From Syntrophaceae bacterium (GTDB lineage Bacteria > Desulfobacterota > SM23-61): a DNA stretch of 7,200 nt. Of the stretch, positions 1-5,378 are shown in pieces. The notes under the pieces were generated by a model, which saw only the letters and a list, made by a program, of their open reading frames with translations, made no database searches and was not told the origin of the DNA. The stretch is from the NCBI GenBank assembly GCA_003154025.1, contig PMCE01000170.1, positions 4,404 through 11,603 of the forward strand. Reading direction: 5' to 3'. A program made the position numbers and the translations under genes. The number at the start of each line of letters is the position of its first letter. Positions within the stretch are counted from its first letter, which is position 1.

Positions 1-1
1 G

Positions 2-478
2 ACAACGCCGGATGTCCATGCCAATGAAAAGCCAGGGCATATTAAGTACGGGTTTGGGATCAACCTGGAGCAACCCCTGGCTGACAAGGGGGAGACAGGC
101 CTCTTTGCCCGGGTGGGCTGGTCCGATGGCCATACTTCGACTTGGTCATATACTGAAGTTGACCAACACATCAGTTTGGGATTGCAGGTGAGCGGGGTAA
201 ACTGGTGGCGCAGGGAGGACTGTTTCGGAATTGCCTACGCGGTCCAAGGCTTGGCGGTTCCCCACAAGCAGTACCTCGCAGCGGGAGGCATCGGCATGTT
301 GATTGGTGATGGGAACCTGAATTACGGCCCGGAACAGATATTCGAAACGTACTATCGGATTCAGCTGGGTCGGTATGTGCAGGTCAGCCCTGATTTCCAG
401 TATATCCAGAACCCCGCATACAACCGTGACAGGGGGCCGGCCAAGGTATACAGCTTGCGAGTCCGTCTCTACTTTTAA
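2..478 (+). CDS. OprB-like outer-membrane porin, C-terminal part (5' end outside window)
   Basis: The reading frame is open from the left edge and ends at TAA 476-478, giving the last 158 residues of a longer protein. The sequence alternates polar and hydrophobic residues with many Gly, Tyr and Trp, as in beta-barrel strands, and ends in LYF. A terminal aromatic residue is the usual recognition signal for outer-membrane barrel assembly. Segments such as KYGFGINLEQPL, GLFARVGWSDG and the late YYRIQL...VSPDFQYIQNP resemble the C-terminal strands of carbohydrate-selective OprB porins, where the FQYI-NP motif is characteristic. The expected role is passive uptake of sugars or other small solutes across the outer membrane. 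A methionine at 113 is internal and should not be taken as the start. The gene converges on the minus-strand gene that ends at 525, leaving a 46-bp gap. The family call is from remembered motifs; the substrate cannot be told. Confidence 0.85.
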   Translation, partial: TTPDVHANEKPGHIKYGFGINLEQPLADKGETGLFARVGWSDGHTSTWSYTEVDQHISLGLQVSGVNWWRREDCFGIAYAVQGLAVPHKQYLAAGGIGMLIGDGNLNYGPEQIFETYYRIQLGRYVQVSPDFQYIQNPAYNRDRGPAKVYSLRVRLYF

Positions 479-524
479 ATTCGTGGGCCGGTTGCCGGGG
501 CGGGCCGAAAAAGGGGAGGGGGAT

Positions 525-1148
525 TTAATCTGACCATCCATAGAAATAAACGGAGAACATAAACCCACTCACGTTCTTCAAGTCTTCCAAGTTCCTTATA
601 TGGGTTTCATTCCTTTCTTCCCCGTCCACTTTTATCTCTTCCCCTTCTCTCCAGAATTCGTCCGGGAGGCTTTTCAGGAATTCTTCCAAGTCTTCCCGCG
701 GGAGAAAAATACCCCGCTCGAGGAAGAGGGGGCCCAGCTCGGGGATCAGAAGGTTGAAAAGTTTAATCACCACAAATCCCTCTTCCGGCGAGATGGGAGA
801 TCGATTTTCCTGATGGGTGATCTGGCTTCGCATCCCGGCCAAAACGCCCCCCCTCCGCAAAGTCGCCCCGGCCAAACCCGGCATGGCCGCTGAAAGGGCC
901 AGGACCGCCCCGTCCTGAACCAAGGCCGTATCCCAATCGTCCACTGGTTTCCCGTCCAGAAAAACGGTCTTTACCCGTTCTTTCATATATTCGGAGTTCA
1001 GCCCGAACTGATCCTCGAGGAGTCCTCTCAGGCTGCACCCCACCCGAACCTTTACCCGAAACCCCCGCTGCAGGAGGGGAGTGAAGAGAAAAAAGGATTT
1101 CTTGCCGAAGGTCAGATGGAAACCCGCGGGGGAGGACGCTTTTCCCAT
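525..1148 (-). CDS. Conserved-looking protein with ThiS/MoaD-like beta-grasp domain and internal LRRGG
   Basis: A 207-residue protein with no firmly known function. Residues about 10-90 have the order of a ThiS/MoaD beta-grasp fold: a hairpin (HLTFGKKSFFLF, then RVKVRVG), a helix (LRGLLEDQFG), a strand with turn (VKTVFLDGKPVDD), and a last strand after VQDGAVLALSAAMPG. The VQDG turn closely resembles ThiS and MoaD. TLRRGG follows at residues 96-101, and then about 106 residues rich in Leu, Glu and Asp. These include LKSLPDEFW and end in FYGWSD. Similar proteins with the LSAAMPGL-GATLRRGG signature are, from memory, found in anaerobic Desulfobacterota. The frame is open up to 1274, but that would cover the 3' end of the AOR gene and the palindrome, so ATG 1148 is chosen. 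Its ribosome-binding site is weak, leaving the start uncertain. The gene is last in the moaD-AOR cluster, which suggests a cofactor or enzyme-maturation role; that is inference. Confidence 0.75.
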   Translation of the reverse strand: MGKASSPAGFHLTFGKKSFFLFTPLLQRGFRVKVRVGCSLRGLLEDQFGLNSEYMKERVKTVFLDGKPVDDWDTALVQDGAVLALSAAMPGLAGATLRRGGVLAGMRSQITHQENRSPISPEEGFVVIKLFNLLIPELGPLFLERGIFLPREDLEEFLKSLPDEFWREGEEIKVDGEERNETHIRNLEDLKNVSGFMFSVYFYGWSD

Positions 1149-1199
1149 AAGGAAATTTTCCGGTTGGGGGGGATGCCCGACATTCAATCGGCACCGGGT

Positions 1200-1231
1200 C
1201 CGTAGGGGCGATTCATGAATCGCCCCTACGG
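1200..1231. repeat. Perfect 32-bp palindrome between the AOR gene and the beta-grasp gene
   Basis: The left half CCGTAGGGGCGATTCA is followed directly by its exact reverse complement, ending in CCCCTACGG. It sits in the 94-bp gap between the AOR stop (1243) and the next start (1148), and as RNA it would form a GC-rich stem of up to about 14 bp. Similar GTAGGGGCG...CGCCCCTAC palindromes are, from memory, dispersed intergenic repeats in many bacterial genomes, so a REP- or MITE-like element is likely. It could protect the AOR transcript or reduce read-through. No run of T follows on the minus strand, so it is not a classical terminator. Confidence 0.85.
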
Positions 1232-1242
1232 CTCCTTGCCCT

Positions 1243-2976
1243 TTACCAGTTAAAGAGGGTATCCAGATCCTCATCCTTGACCGTGAAGGTCAGGTTGTGC
1301 GGGGCTAGGGGCTCCTTTTTAAAGAAGTCAGGCAGACGGTCCTGCTGGGCCGTGAATCCAGCCCGGAAATTGAAATCCCTCTCCGTCTTGAGAATCTGCT
1401 TTCCCAGGGCGGTGACGTCATCACCGGTGAGATTCAAGCCGTAGAAGGAGTTCAATAGGTCGATCAGCGCCTGGAAGGTCTCCGGTTGATCCAGGACCGC
1501 GAAGGCGATGAAGAGGCACATCCCGGTGGCATCCACGGCCGCCGTGGCAATCTGCAGGTTCCGGGAAAGCTCCACCTGCCCTGCGGGCTTCAGGGGGTCC
1601 ACGAACCCTCCGACTTTCATGACGTTGGTAGCGACGGCGTATCCGGCAGTATGGTCGGCCCCCTGAGGGCTGGTAGCATAGGTCACCCCGATCCCCTGAA
1701 TTCCCCGGGGATCATAGGCCGGCAGAGCCTGCCCTTTGACCACGGGGACTCTCTCTACTCCCAGCACTTTGCCGGTAACGGCCGCTCCATTGCCCAGGAT
1801 GCGCCCGATCGGAGTGCCCTTGCCCACTTCTTTCAGCAGGTTGATCGACGCCTGGCCGTCGCCGAACTGGGCCAGGCCCGCCTCCATGGCCACGCCGATC
1901 GTGGCCCCCATCTCGATGGTGTCCAGACCCATGTCGTCGCAGAGCCGGTCCATTCGAGCGATCACGTCCAGGTCATCGATGCAGCAGTTTCCTCCCAGAG
2001 CCCAGACGGTCTCATATTCCGGTTGTTTGGTTACGTAATGGCCGTCTTTGTCCACAAAGGTGCCTGAACACTGTATGACGCATCCGCGGTGGCATCCGTG
2101 GGTGGCCATGCCGCCGCGCGAGGTCTCGGTTTGGGCCTGCGTCTCTCCGCTGATCTTCTGGCAGGTGTCGAAACGGCCCCACATGAAATTCTTCGTGGGA
2201 TAGGCCCCCGCCTCGTTGATCACATTGGTGAGGACATTGGTCCCGTAAGCCGGGAGCCCCTCTCCGGTCACCGGGTGTTTCTTCAGCCCTTCGGCGAATT
2301 TCTTATTGGCTTCACGGAATTTTTCCGGATTCTTGGGAGTCCGCCGTTCCGTTCCGACCTCGCTGACCACGATGACTTTGACCCCCTTGGCCCCCATTAC
2401 CGCTCCCACTCCCCCCCTTCCCGCGTGGCGGGTGGGCCGCAGTTCCATGTCGGTGAAGGCGATGGAGGCGGCGCTCATCTTCATCTCCCCGGCCTGGCCG
2501 ATGGAGATGCAGGCGATCTTTTCGCCGTATTCTTTCTTCATCTTCTCCACGAGGTCATAATTCCCCAGCATCCGAAGGCTGTTATCCGGGGAGATTTTCA
2601 CACCGTCTTTGGAGATAAAAACTTTGTAGAGGGTATTATCCTTGGGCTTCCCCTCCAGCACGATGGCGGCGTACCCCAACATCGCCAGGAGTTGAGAGGG
2701 CTGGCCTCCGGAGTTCGCCTCCTTGATGCCTCCGGTGAGGGGGCTTTTGCACCCCACCGAGATCCGGCCGGAAATGGCCGCAGCGGTTCCGCTGAGCATA
2801 CCCGGGGCGATGACCAGCTTGTTATCTTCGCCCAGCGGATGGCAGAGAGGGGGAACTTCTTTGGCCACGAGGGTCGAGGTCAAAGCCCTTCCTCCCATTC
2901 CTTCATAGGGACCCACGGGCTCTTCGCTGAACTTGGGACCCCCTGCCGCTCCCATGTTGATTCTCAGGATTTTCAT
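1243..2976 (-). CDS. Aldehyde ferredoxin oxidoreductase family protein (tungsten/molybdenum bis-pterin enzyme)
   Basis: A complete 577-residue member of the AOR family, slightly shorter than the 605-residue Pyrococcus enzyme. Family members usually oxidise aldehydes to carboxylates in the cytoplasm and reduce ferredoxin. The N-terminal domain shows MKILRINM, GGRALTSTL (28-36) and SGRISVGCKSPLTGG (69-83). The pterin-binding region has RHAGRGGVGAVMGAKGVKVI (183-202). The [4Fe-4S] ligands are probably Cys295, Cys299 and Cys303 in HGCHRGCVIQC, with Cys487 in DATGMCLF as the distant fourth. PEYET (319-323) and YDPRG plus GADHTAGY (421-446) hold the Glu and His expected near the metal. The ATG is preceded by a strong AAGGAGGG at 2983-2990. 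moaD lies 46 bp upstream on the same strand, pointing to an operon. The C-x3-C-x3-C spacing differs from archaeal AOR and seems to mark a separate subfamily. The true substrate is unknown; some relatives, such as BamB, reduce aromatic acyl-CoA instead. Confidence 0.95.
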   Translation of the reverse strand: MKILRINMGAAGGPKFSEEPVGPYEGMGGRALTSTLVAKEVPPLCHPLGEDNKLVIAPGMLSGTAAAISGRISVGCKSPLTGGIKEANSGGQPSQLLAMLGYAAIVLEGKPKDNTLYKVFISKDGVKISPDNSLRMLGNYDLVEKMKKEYGEKIACISIGQAGEMKMSAASIAFTDMELRPTRHAGRGGVGAVMGAKGVKVIVVSEVGTERRTPKNPEKFREANKKFAEGLKKHPVTGEGLPAYGTNVLTNVINEAGAYPTKNFMWGRFDTCQKISGETQAQTETSRGGMATHGCHRGCVIQCSGTFVDKDGHYVTKQPEYETVWALGGNCCIDDLDVIARMDRLCDDMGLDTIEMGATIGVAMEAGLAQFGDGQASINLLKEVGKGTPIGRILGNGAAVTGKVLGVERVPVVKGQALPAYDPRGIQGIGVTYATSPQGADHTAGYAVATNVMKVGGFVDPLKPAGQVELSRNLQIATAAVDATGMCLFIAFAVLDQPETFQALIDLLNSFYGLNLTGDDVTALGKQILKTERDFNFRAGFTAQQDRLPDFFKKEPLAPHNLTFTVKDEDLDTLFNW

Positions 2977-2982
2977 TTTCCG

Positions 2983-2990
2983 CCCTCCTT
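2983..2990 (-). promoter_or_regulatory. Strong ribosome binding site of the AOR gene
   Basis: On the minus strand the sequence reads AAGGAGGG, six bases before the ATG at 2976. This near-perfect Shine-Dalgarno site fixes the AOR start. It contrasts with the absent or weak sites before moaD and the downstream beta-grasp gene, which suggests the AOR is the most strongly translated member of the cluster. Confidence 0.85.
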
Positions 2991-3022
2991 TTTGAGTGAT
3001 CTATACTCTGCAAGCCAGATTC

Positions 3023-3262
3023 TTATCCTCCGGCAACCGGGGGAAAAGCCCCGACCCGGTCCCCATCTTTTAGGACTTCGTCGCCTTGGGCGTGAATTCC
3101 GTTCAAAAATATAATCTTCGGCGCTTCAGGGGGAAGCTGCAACCGGAGGAAGAGTTCCCGGATCGTGGTTCCGGGCTGGACCTCCACGACACAGGAATTG
3201 CCTTCCTTCTTTTCCGGCAGATATCGGCCTAACGACGCGTAAAGCCGCAGTTCGATCTTCAT
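3023..3262 (-). CDS. moaD: MoaD-type sulfur carrier protein (molybdopterin synthase small subunit family)
   Basis: A 79-residue protein of typical MoaD size. It begins with MKIELRLYASLGRYLP, has an LNG turn at 53-55, and ends in LKDGDRVGAFPPVAGG. The PPVAGG tail with a free diglycine is the MoaD signature. The C-terminal glycine is adenylated by MoeB, loaded as thiocarboxylate, and donates sulfur to make the dithiolene of molybdopterin or tungstopterin. No large subunit MoaE is visible nearby. A TTG at 3274 would add four residues, but ATG 3262 aligns with the family start; neither has a clear ribosome-binding site. The gene ends 46 bp before the AOR gene on the same strand, as often seen for MoaD paralogues next to AOR genes. 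It therefore probably serves the AOR cofactor, though a general housekeeping role cannot be excluded. Confidence 0.88.
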   Translation of the reverse strand: MKIELRLYASLGRYLPEKKEGNSCVVEVQPGTTIRELFLRLQLPPEAPKIIFLNGIHAQGDEVLKDGDRVGAFPPVAGG

Positions 3263-3316
3263 GTTTTGGAGCAAAGAGAAAAAGTATGCCAGGACATCGT
3301 CCTGCGTAGAAGGGCC

Positions 3317-3367
3317 TCAATATCTCTGCAGGCCAGCGATAGAAACCTTCAGGAGGACCCTTTTCAT
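3317..3367 (-). CDS. Possible 16-residue leader peptide upstream of moaD
   Basis: Between the proposed promoter and moaD an ATG at 3367 opens a 16-codon frame, MKRVLLKVSIAGLQRY, ending in TGA at 3317. It has the best Shine-Dalgarno site of the leader (GGGAGGG at 3371-3377, about four bases away). A TAA lies in frame just upstream, so this is not the tail of a longer ORF. It could be a translated leader or upstream ORF controlling moaD-AOR, or a chance frame. No runs of one amino acid typical of attenuators are present. Confidence 0.3.
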   Translation of the reverse strand: MKRVLLKVSIAGLQRY

Positions 3368-3429
3368 GTTCCCTCCCGGAGGTTAAAAGATTAGGTTGAT
3401 TCAGGCAACTTCGGAGGAAAATTCAACTC

Positions 3430-3457
3430 ATGATAACAGGATGGGAATCCTTGTCAA
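3430..3457 (-). promoter_or_regulatory. Sigma70-like promoter for the moaD-AOR cluster
   Basis: On the minus strand a perfect TTGACA (3452-3457) is followed by a 16-base spacer and TATCAT (3430-3435), which matches TATAAT at five of six positions. Transcription would start near 3423 and leave a leader of about 160 bases before moaD. It is the best -35/-10 pair I found in the window and lies between the ferredoxin stop and moaD. This supports moaD-AOR-beta-grasp as its own transcription unit. Confidence 0.6.
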
Positions 3458-3554
3458 GGCAATTTGGTCCTGTGCCCACCTCCACTTTCGGTAAATCAGA
3501 TGAAAGTCAAGATCTTGGAGGCTTTCTCAGGCAAAGGATATCTCCAAAGTGAAG

Positions 3555-3577
3555 GCGGGCAAGAATTTGCTCCCCGC
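3555..3577 (-). terminator. Weak hairpin just after the ferredoxin gene
   Basis: Three bases after the ferredoxin stop, the minus strand can fold GCAA-ATTC-TTGC, extended by GCGG/CCGC across a three-base bulge. A moderately T-rich stretch (CTTCACTTT) follows. This could end the dehydrogenase-ferredoxin transcript before the moaD promoter. The stem is interrupted and there is no clean T run, so the call is tentative. The rest of 3275-3579 holds only the promoter and leader ORF listed separately. Confidence 0.3.
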
Positions 3578-3579
3578 GA

Positions 3580-3750
3580 TCAGGCCCCCTCGATCGCCCG
3601 GACGGGACAGACATCCGAGCATGTTCCGCAATCCGTGCAAAGGGCGGGATCGATCCGAAGACGGGCTTCCCCCTCAGAAATGGCTCCGAGGGGGCAGGCC
3701 GCGAGGCAGGTCCCACAGTTGGTGCATTTTTCGGTGATTTGGTAAGGCAT
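3580..3750 (-). CDS. Small 2[4Fe-4S] bacterial-type ferredoxin
   Basis: A 56-residue protein beginning MPYQITEKCTNCGTC and ending in EGA. Two full C-x2-C-x2-C-x3-C-P motifs are present, at Cys 9, 12, 15, 19 and Cys 38, 41, 44, 48. Length and spacing match the clostridial two-cluster ferredoxins of about 55 residues, soluble low-potential carriers in the cytoplasm. The start is ATG 3750; no good ribosome-binding site precedes it. It lies between the acyl-CoA dehydrogenase (123 bp upstream, same strand) and the moaD-AOR cluster (about 320 bp downstream). The AOR family uses ferredoxin as acceptor, so this is a plausible partner. The promoter between them suggests separate transcription from the AOR genes. 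The gene is easy to miss because it is so short. Confidence 0.93.
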   Translation of the reverse strand: MPYQITEKCTNCGTCLAACPLGAISEGEARLRIDPALCTDCGTCSDVCPVRAIEGA

Positions 3751-3770
3751 AAGTTCAAATGCGCATTAGA

Positions 3771-3871
3771 ACAGGTCGGCCAGTCAACCAGTCAGCCGGT
3801 CAGCCAGTCAATGAAAAAACCATGGACCGGGAGACCGGCGGACTGGTGGACCGGGGGACCGGGCGACCTGT
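3771..3871. repeat. Imperfect inverted repeat built from 8-bp tandem units
   Basis: The left arm starts ACAGGTCG and continues as four 8-bp units of the form NCCRGTCA (3779-3810). The right arm holds five units of the form GACYGGNN (3825-3864) and ends in GACCTGT. The outer eight bases of the arms (3771-3778 and 3864-3871) are exact reverse complements. The centre (3811-3824) contains an A-rich loop. The element begins just after the dehydrogenase stop codon and fills most of the gap to the ferredoxin. As RNA it could form a long, register-shifting stem, perhaps protecting the dehydrogenase message or limiting read-through. No known repeat family is assigned. Confidence 0.85.
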
Positions 3872-3873
3872 CT

Positions 3874-5130
3874 TTAGAAGTTCTTCCACATATCCTCGTC
3901 CGTGTAGACTTTTTCCTTTTGGGCGTCCATGCCCATGGCATCCAGCTCCACGTTCCTCCGGTCGCTCAAGTCGCCCAGGAATTCGGCAAAGGTCTCGTGC
4001 TGGATCAGGGCGTCCATGACCTGGCTCGTCCCGGTCCAGACGATCCCCAGGCGGGAGTCGCGTAAATATCTTTCCAGGGGATAGACATTGGTGTAACCGA
4101 TTCCTCCCATGACCTGCATGGCGGTATTGACGATGGACCAAGTTGCCTCGGTGGCAAATTTCTTGGCCTCGCTCACCAATCGCCGGTGGGGCATGCCCCG
4201 GTCCACGGTCTTGGCGGCCCCGTAGGTCAACCCCCGGGCCGCATCGAGGCGGGTGATGGCGTCGGCGATCATGAAGCTGACCGCCTGGAACTTTCGAATT
4301 TTTTTTCCGAAGGCCACCCTCCGGTCGCTGTACCGGATGGCGATCTCCAGGGCAGCCCGGCCGCCCCCGATGGAGGCGGCGGCTGAAGTCAAGCGTTCCG
4401 GAATCATCATCCGGTCGAAGATGAGACCTCCATACCCGAGATGCCCCACGAGGTTCTCTTTGGGGACCCGGCAGTTGCGGAAGACCAGCCTGCCCACCCC
4501 GGTGCCCCGGCAACCCAGCAGGCCGTACACATGTTCCACCTCGACTCCCGGCCCCTTCTCGACGACAAACATGGAGATCCGCTGATGGAGAGGGGCCTGG
4601 GGGTCGGTGTTGCAGTACACGGCGAAGTAATCCGCGGCTTCCGCGCCCACCACGAAACGTTTCTGACCGTTCAAAATAAAACTGTCTCCGTCGCGCACGG
4701 CATTCGTGGTGGCTCCGAAAAAGTCCGAACCTCCCCGGGGCTCGGTGAGGCCCTCTTCCGGGATCTTGGTCCCGGTGATCATGGGCCGGAGGAACCGTTC
4801 CTTCTGGTCCTCGGTTCCGAATCTGTTCAGGGCTTCGCCCACGATCGAGGTCATGACAAAGGCGCATCCCAGGGCCATGCCCAGGACCCCGATTTCTTCT
4901 TCAGCCACCACCTCGGCGGTCCAGGGGAGCTCCCGCCCGCCGTACTTTCGGGGGAACCTCAATCCCCGCAGACCCTGCCGGGCCAGCTTGGAGATGAATT
5001 CGTAGGGGAACTTGGTCTCATCCCGGTCCATGGCCCGCAGAAGATCGGCCGGCACTTCATCCCGGACAAACTTCCGCACTTCATCCCGCAGAGCTCTTTC
5101 CTGATCGGTCAGCAAAGCATCGTAGAGCAC
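3874..5130 (-). CDS. Acyl-CoA dehydrogenase family protein
   Basis: A full-length 418-residue FAD-dependent acyl-CoA dehydrogenase, which would form an alpha,beta double bond in an acyl-CoA and pass electrons to ETF. The helical N-terminal domain includes LTDQERALRDEVRKF and GLRGLRFPRKYGG. The first family signature appears as LTEPRGGSDF (128-137), and the second as MQVMGGIGYTNVYPLERYLRDSR (338-360), with RVAFGKKI at 271-278. The start is GTG 5130 with a strong AAAGGAGGG five bases upstream. Where medium-chain enzymes have the catalytic Glu in YEGT, this protein has WTGT, with Thr366. Glu245 in IPERL matches the alternative position used by isovaleryl- and long-chain enzymes. Activity is therefore plausible, with a branched, cyclic or long substrate possible. 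No ETF genes are in the window. A ferredoxin follows 123 bp downstream; direct electron transfer to it is not shown. Confidence 0.95.
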   Translation of the reverse strand: MLYDALLTDQERALRDEVRKFVRDEVPADLLRAMDRDETKFPYEFISKLARQGLRGLRFPRKYGGRELPWTAEVVAEEEIGVLGMALGCAFVMTSIVGEALNRFGTEDQKERFLRPMITGTKIPEEGLTEPRGGSDFFGATTNAVRDGDSFILNGQKRFVVGAEAADYFAVYCNTDPQAPLHQRISMFVVEKGPGVEVEHVYGLLGCRGTGVGRLVFRNCRVPKENLVGHLGYGGLIFDRMMIPERLTSAAASIGGGRAALEIAIRYSDRRVAFGKKIRKFQAVSFMIADAITRLDAARGLTYGAAKTVDRGMPHRRLVSEAKKFATEATWSIVNTAMQVMGGIGYTNVYPLERYLRDSRLGIVWTGTSQVMDALIQHETFAEFLGDLSDRRNVELDAMGMDAQKEKVYTDEDMWKNF

Positions 5131-5134
5131 GAAT

Positions 5135-5143
5135 CCCTCCTTT
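5135..5143 (-). promoter_or_regulatory. Ribosome binding site deciding the GTG start of the acyl-CoA dehydrogenase
   Basis: The minus strand reads AAAGGAGGG, ending four bases before GTG 5130. This nearly ideal Shine-Dalgarno site supports a GTG start at that point; no in-frame ATG is better placed. Confidence 0.85.
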
Positions 5144-5228
5144 CAGGCTTCCCTCTCCGCGTGGGTACCGGTTCGGGTGATGAAGCGGGGAGGGCAGGAT
5201 GAGGATCGGCCTTCCCGGCTCTGGGGGA

Positions 5229-5257
5229 ATTTTAGCCCTTGGCATAAAAAAATTCAA
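5229..5257 (-). promoter_or_regulatory. Possible sigma70 promoter of the acyl-CoA dehydrogenase
   Basis: On the minus strand TTGAAT (5252-5257) is followed by exactly 17 bases and TAAAAT (5229-5234). The -10 matches five of six consensus positions and the -35 four of six. Start of transcription near 5222 would give a leader of about 90 bases. The site lies in the divergent gap, upstream of the GTG and its ribosome-binding site. The call is from pattern only. Confidence 0.4.
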
Positions 5258-5258
5258 T

Positions 5259-5340
5259 CCTCCATTCGGGCCGGCATGGCGAAGCCAGCGACTGCCGATT
5301 GGTTAAGGGGGTTCCGGCGATGAACCCCGCTAGGGTGGAG
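5259..5340 (+). other. Possible structured leader of the secreted-protein gene
   Basis: The region can fold as a three-way junction. CTCCATT (5260-5266) pairs with GGTGGAG (5334-5340). Inside it CGGCA/TGCCG (5272-5276 and 5293-5297) encloses TGGC-GAA-GCCA. A 7-bp hairpin GGGGTTC/GAACCCC (5308-5314 and 5322-5328) with a 7-base loop stands beside it. It ends about 40 bases before the ATG at 5379. It resembles a 5' regulatory RNA, but I could not match it to a known riboswitch class. It could also be a dispersed repeat. Confidence 0.35.
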
Positions 5341-5378
5341 AGCATCAAAATGATAAGGAGAAAAGGAGAGTGAGGAAG

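Noticed and set aside
479..524. Bidirectional terminator between the porin and beta-grasp genes
   Set aside because: CCGG-TTG-CCGG can pair, but the stem is only four bases and no T run follows on either strand.
1149..1274. N-terminal extension of the beta-grasp protein to 1274
   Set aside because: It would overlap the AOR 3' end, translate the palindrome, and add 42 residues unlike the family.
2089..3114. 341-codon plus-strand ORF opposite the AOR gene
   Set aside because: It is antisense to a well-supported gene, has no family resemblance, and its composition reflects the complementary codons of the AOR.
3751..3800. Promoter for the ferredoxin within the repeat (TTGACT on the minus strand)
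   Set aside because: The nearest -10-like TCTAAT is only 11 bases away, too short a spacer.
3771..3871. CRISPR array
   Set aside because: Units are 8 bp with no spacers; the structure is an inverted repeat.
3800..4867. 355-codon minus-strand ORF inside the acyl-CoA dehydrogenase
   Set aside because: It is an Arg/Gly/Pro-rich alternative frame of the dehydrogenase in GC-rich DNA.
4441..5202. 253-codon plus-strand ORF
   Set aside because: It is antisense to the acyl-CoA dehydrogenase and has no recognisable domain.
5239..5258. Sigma54 promoter (TTGGCA followed by an A/T stretch)
   Set aside because: The GC element that should follow GG at ten bases is absent.
5259..5340. Cyclic di-GMP-I, glycine or fluoride riboswitch
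   Set aside because: Short resemblances (GCGAAGCC, GGCGATG) exist, but the core motifs of these classes, such as GACGCAAAGCC or the paired fluoride motifs, are missing.
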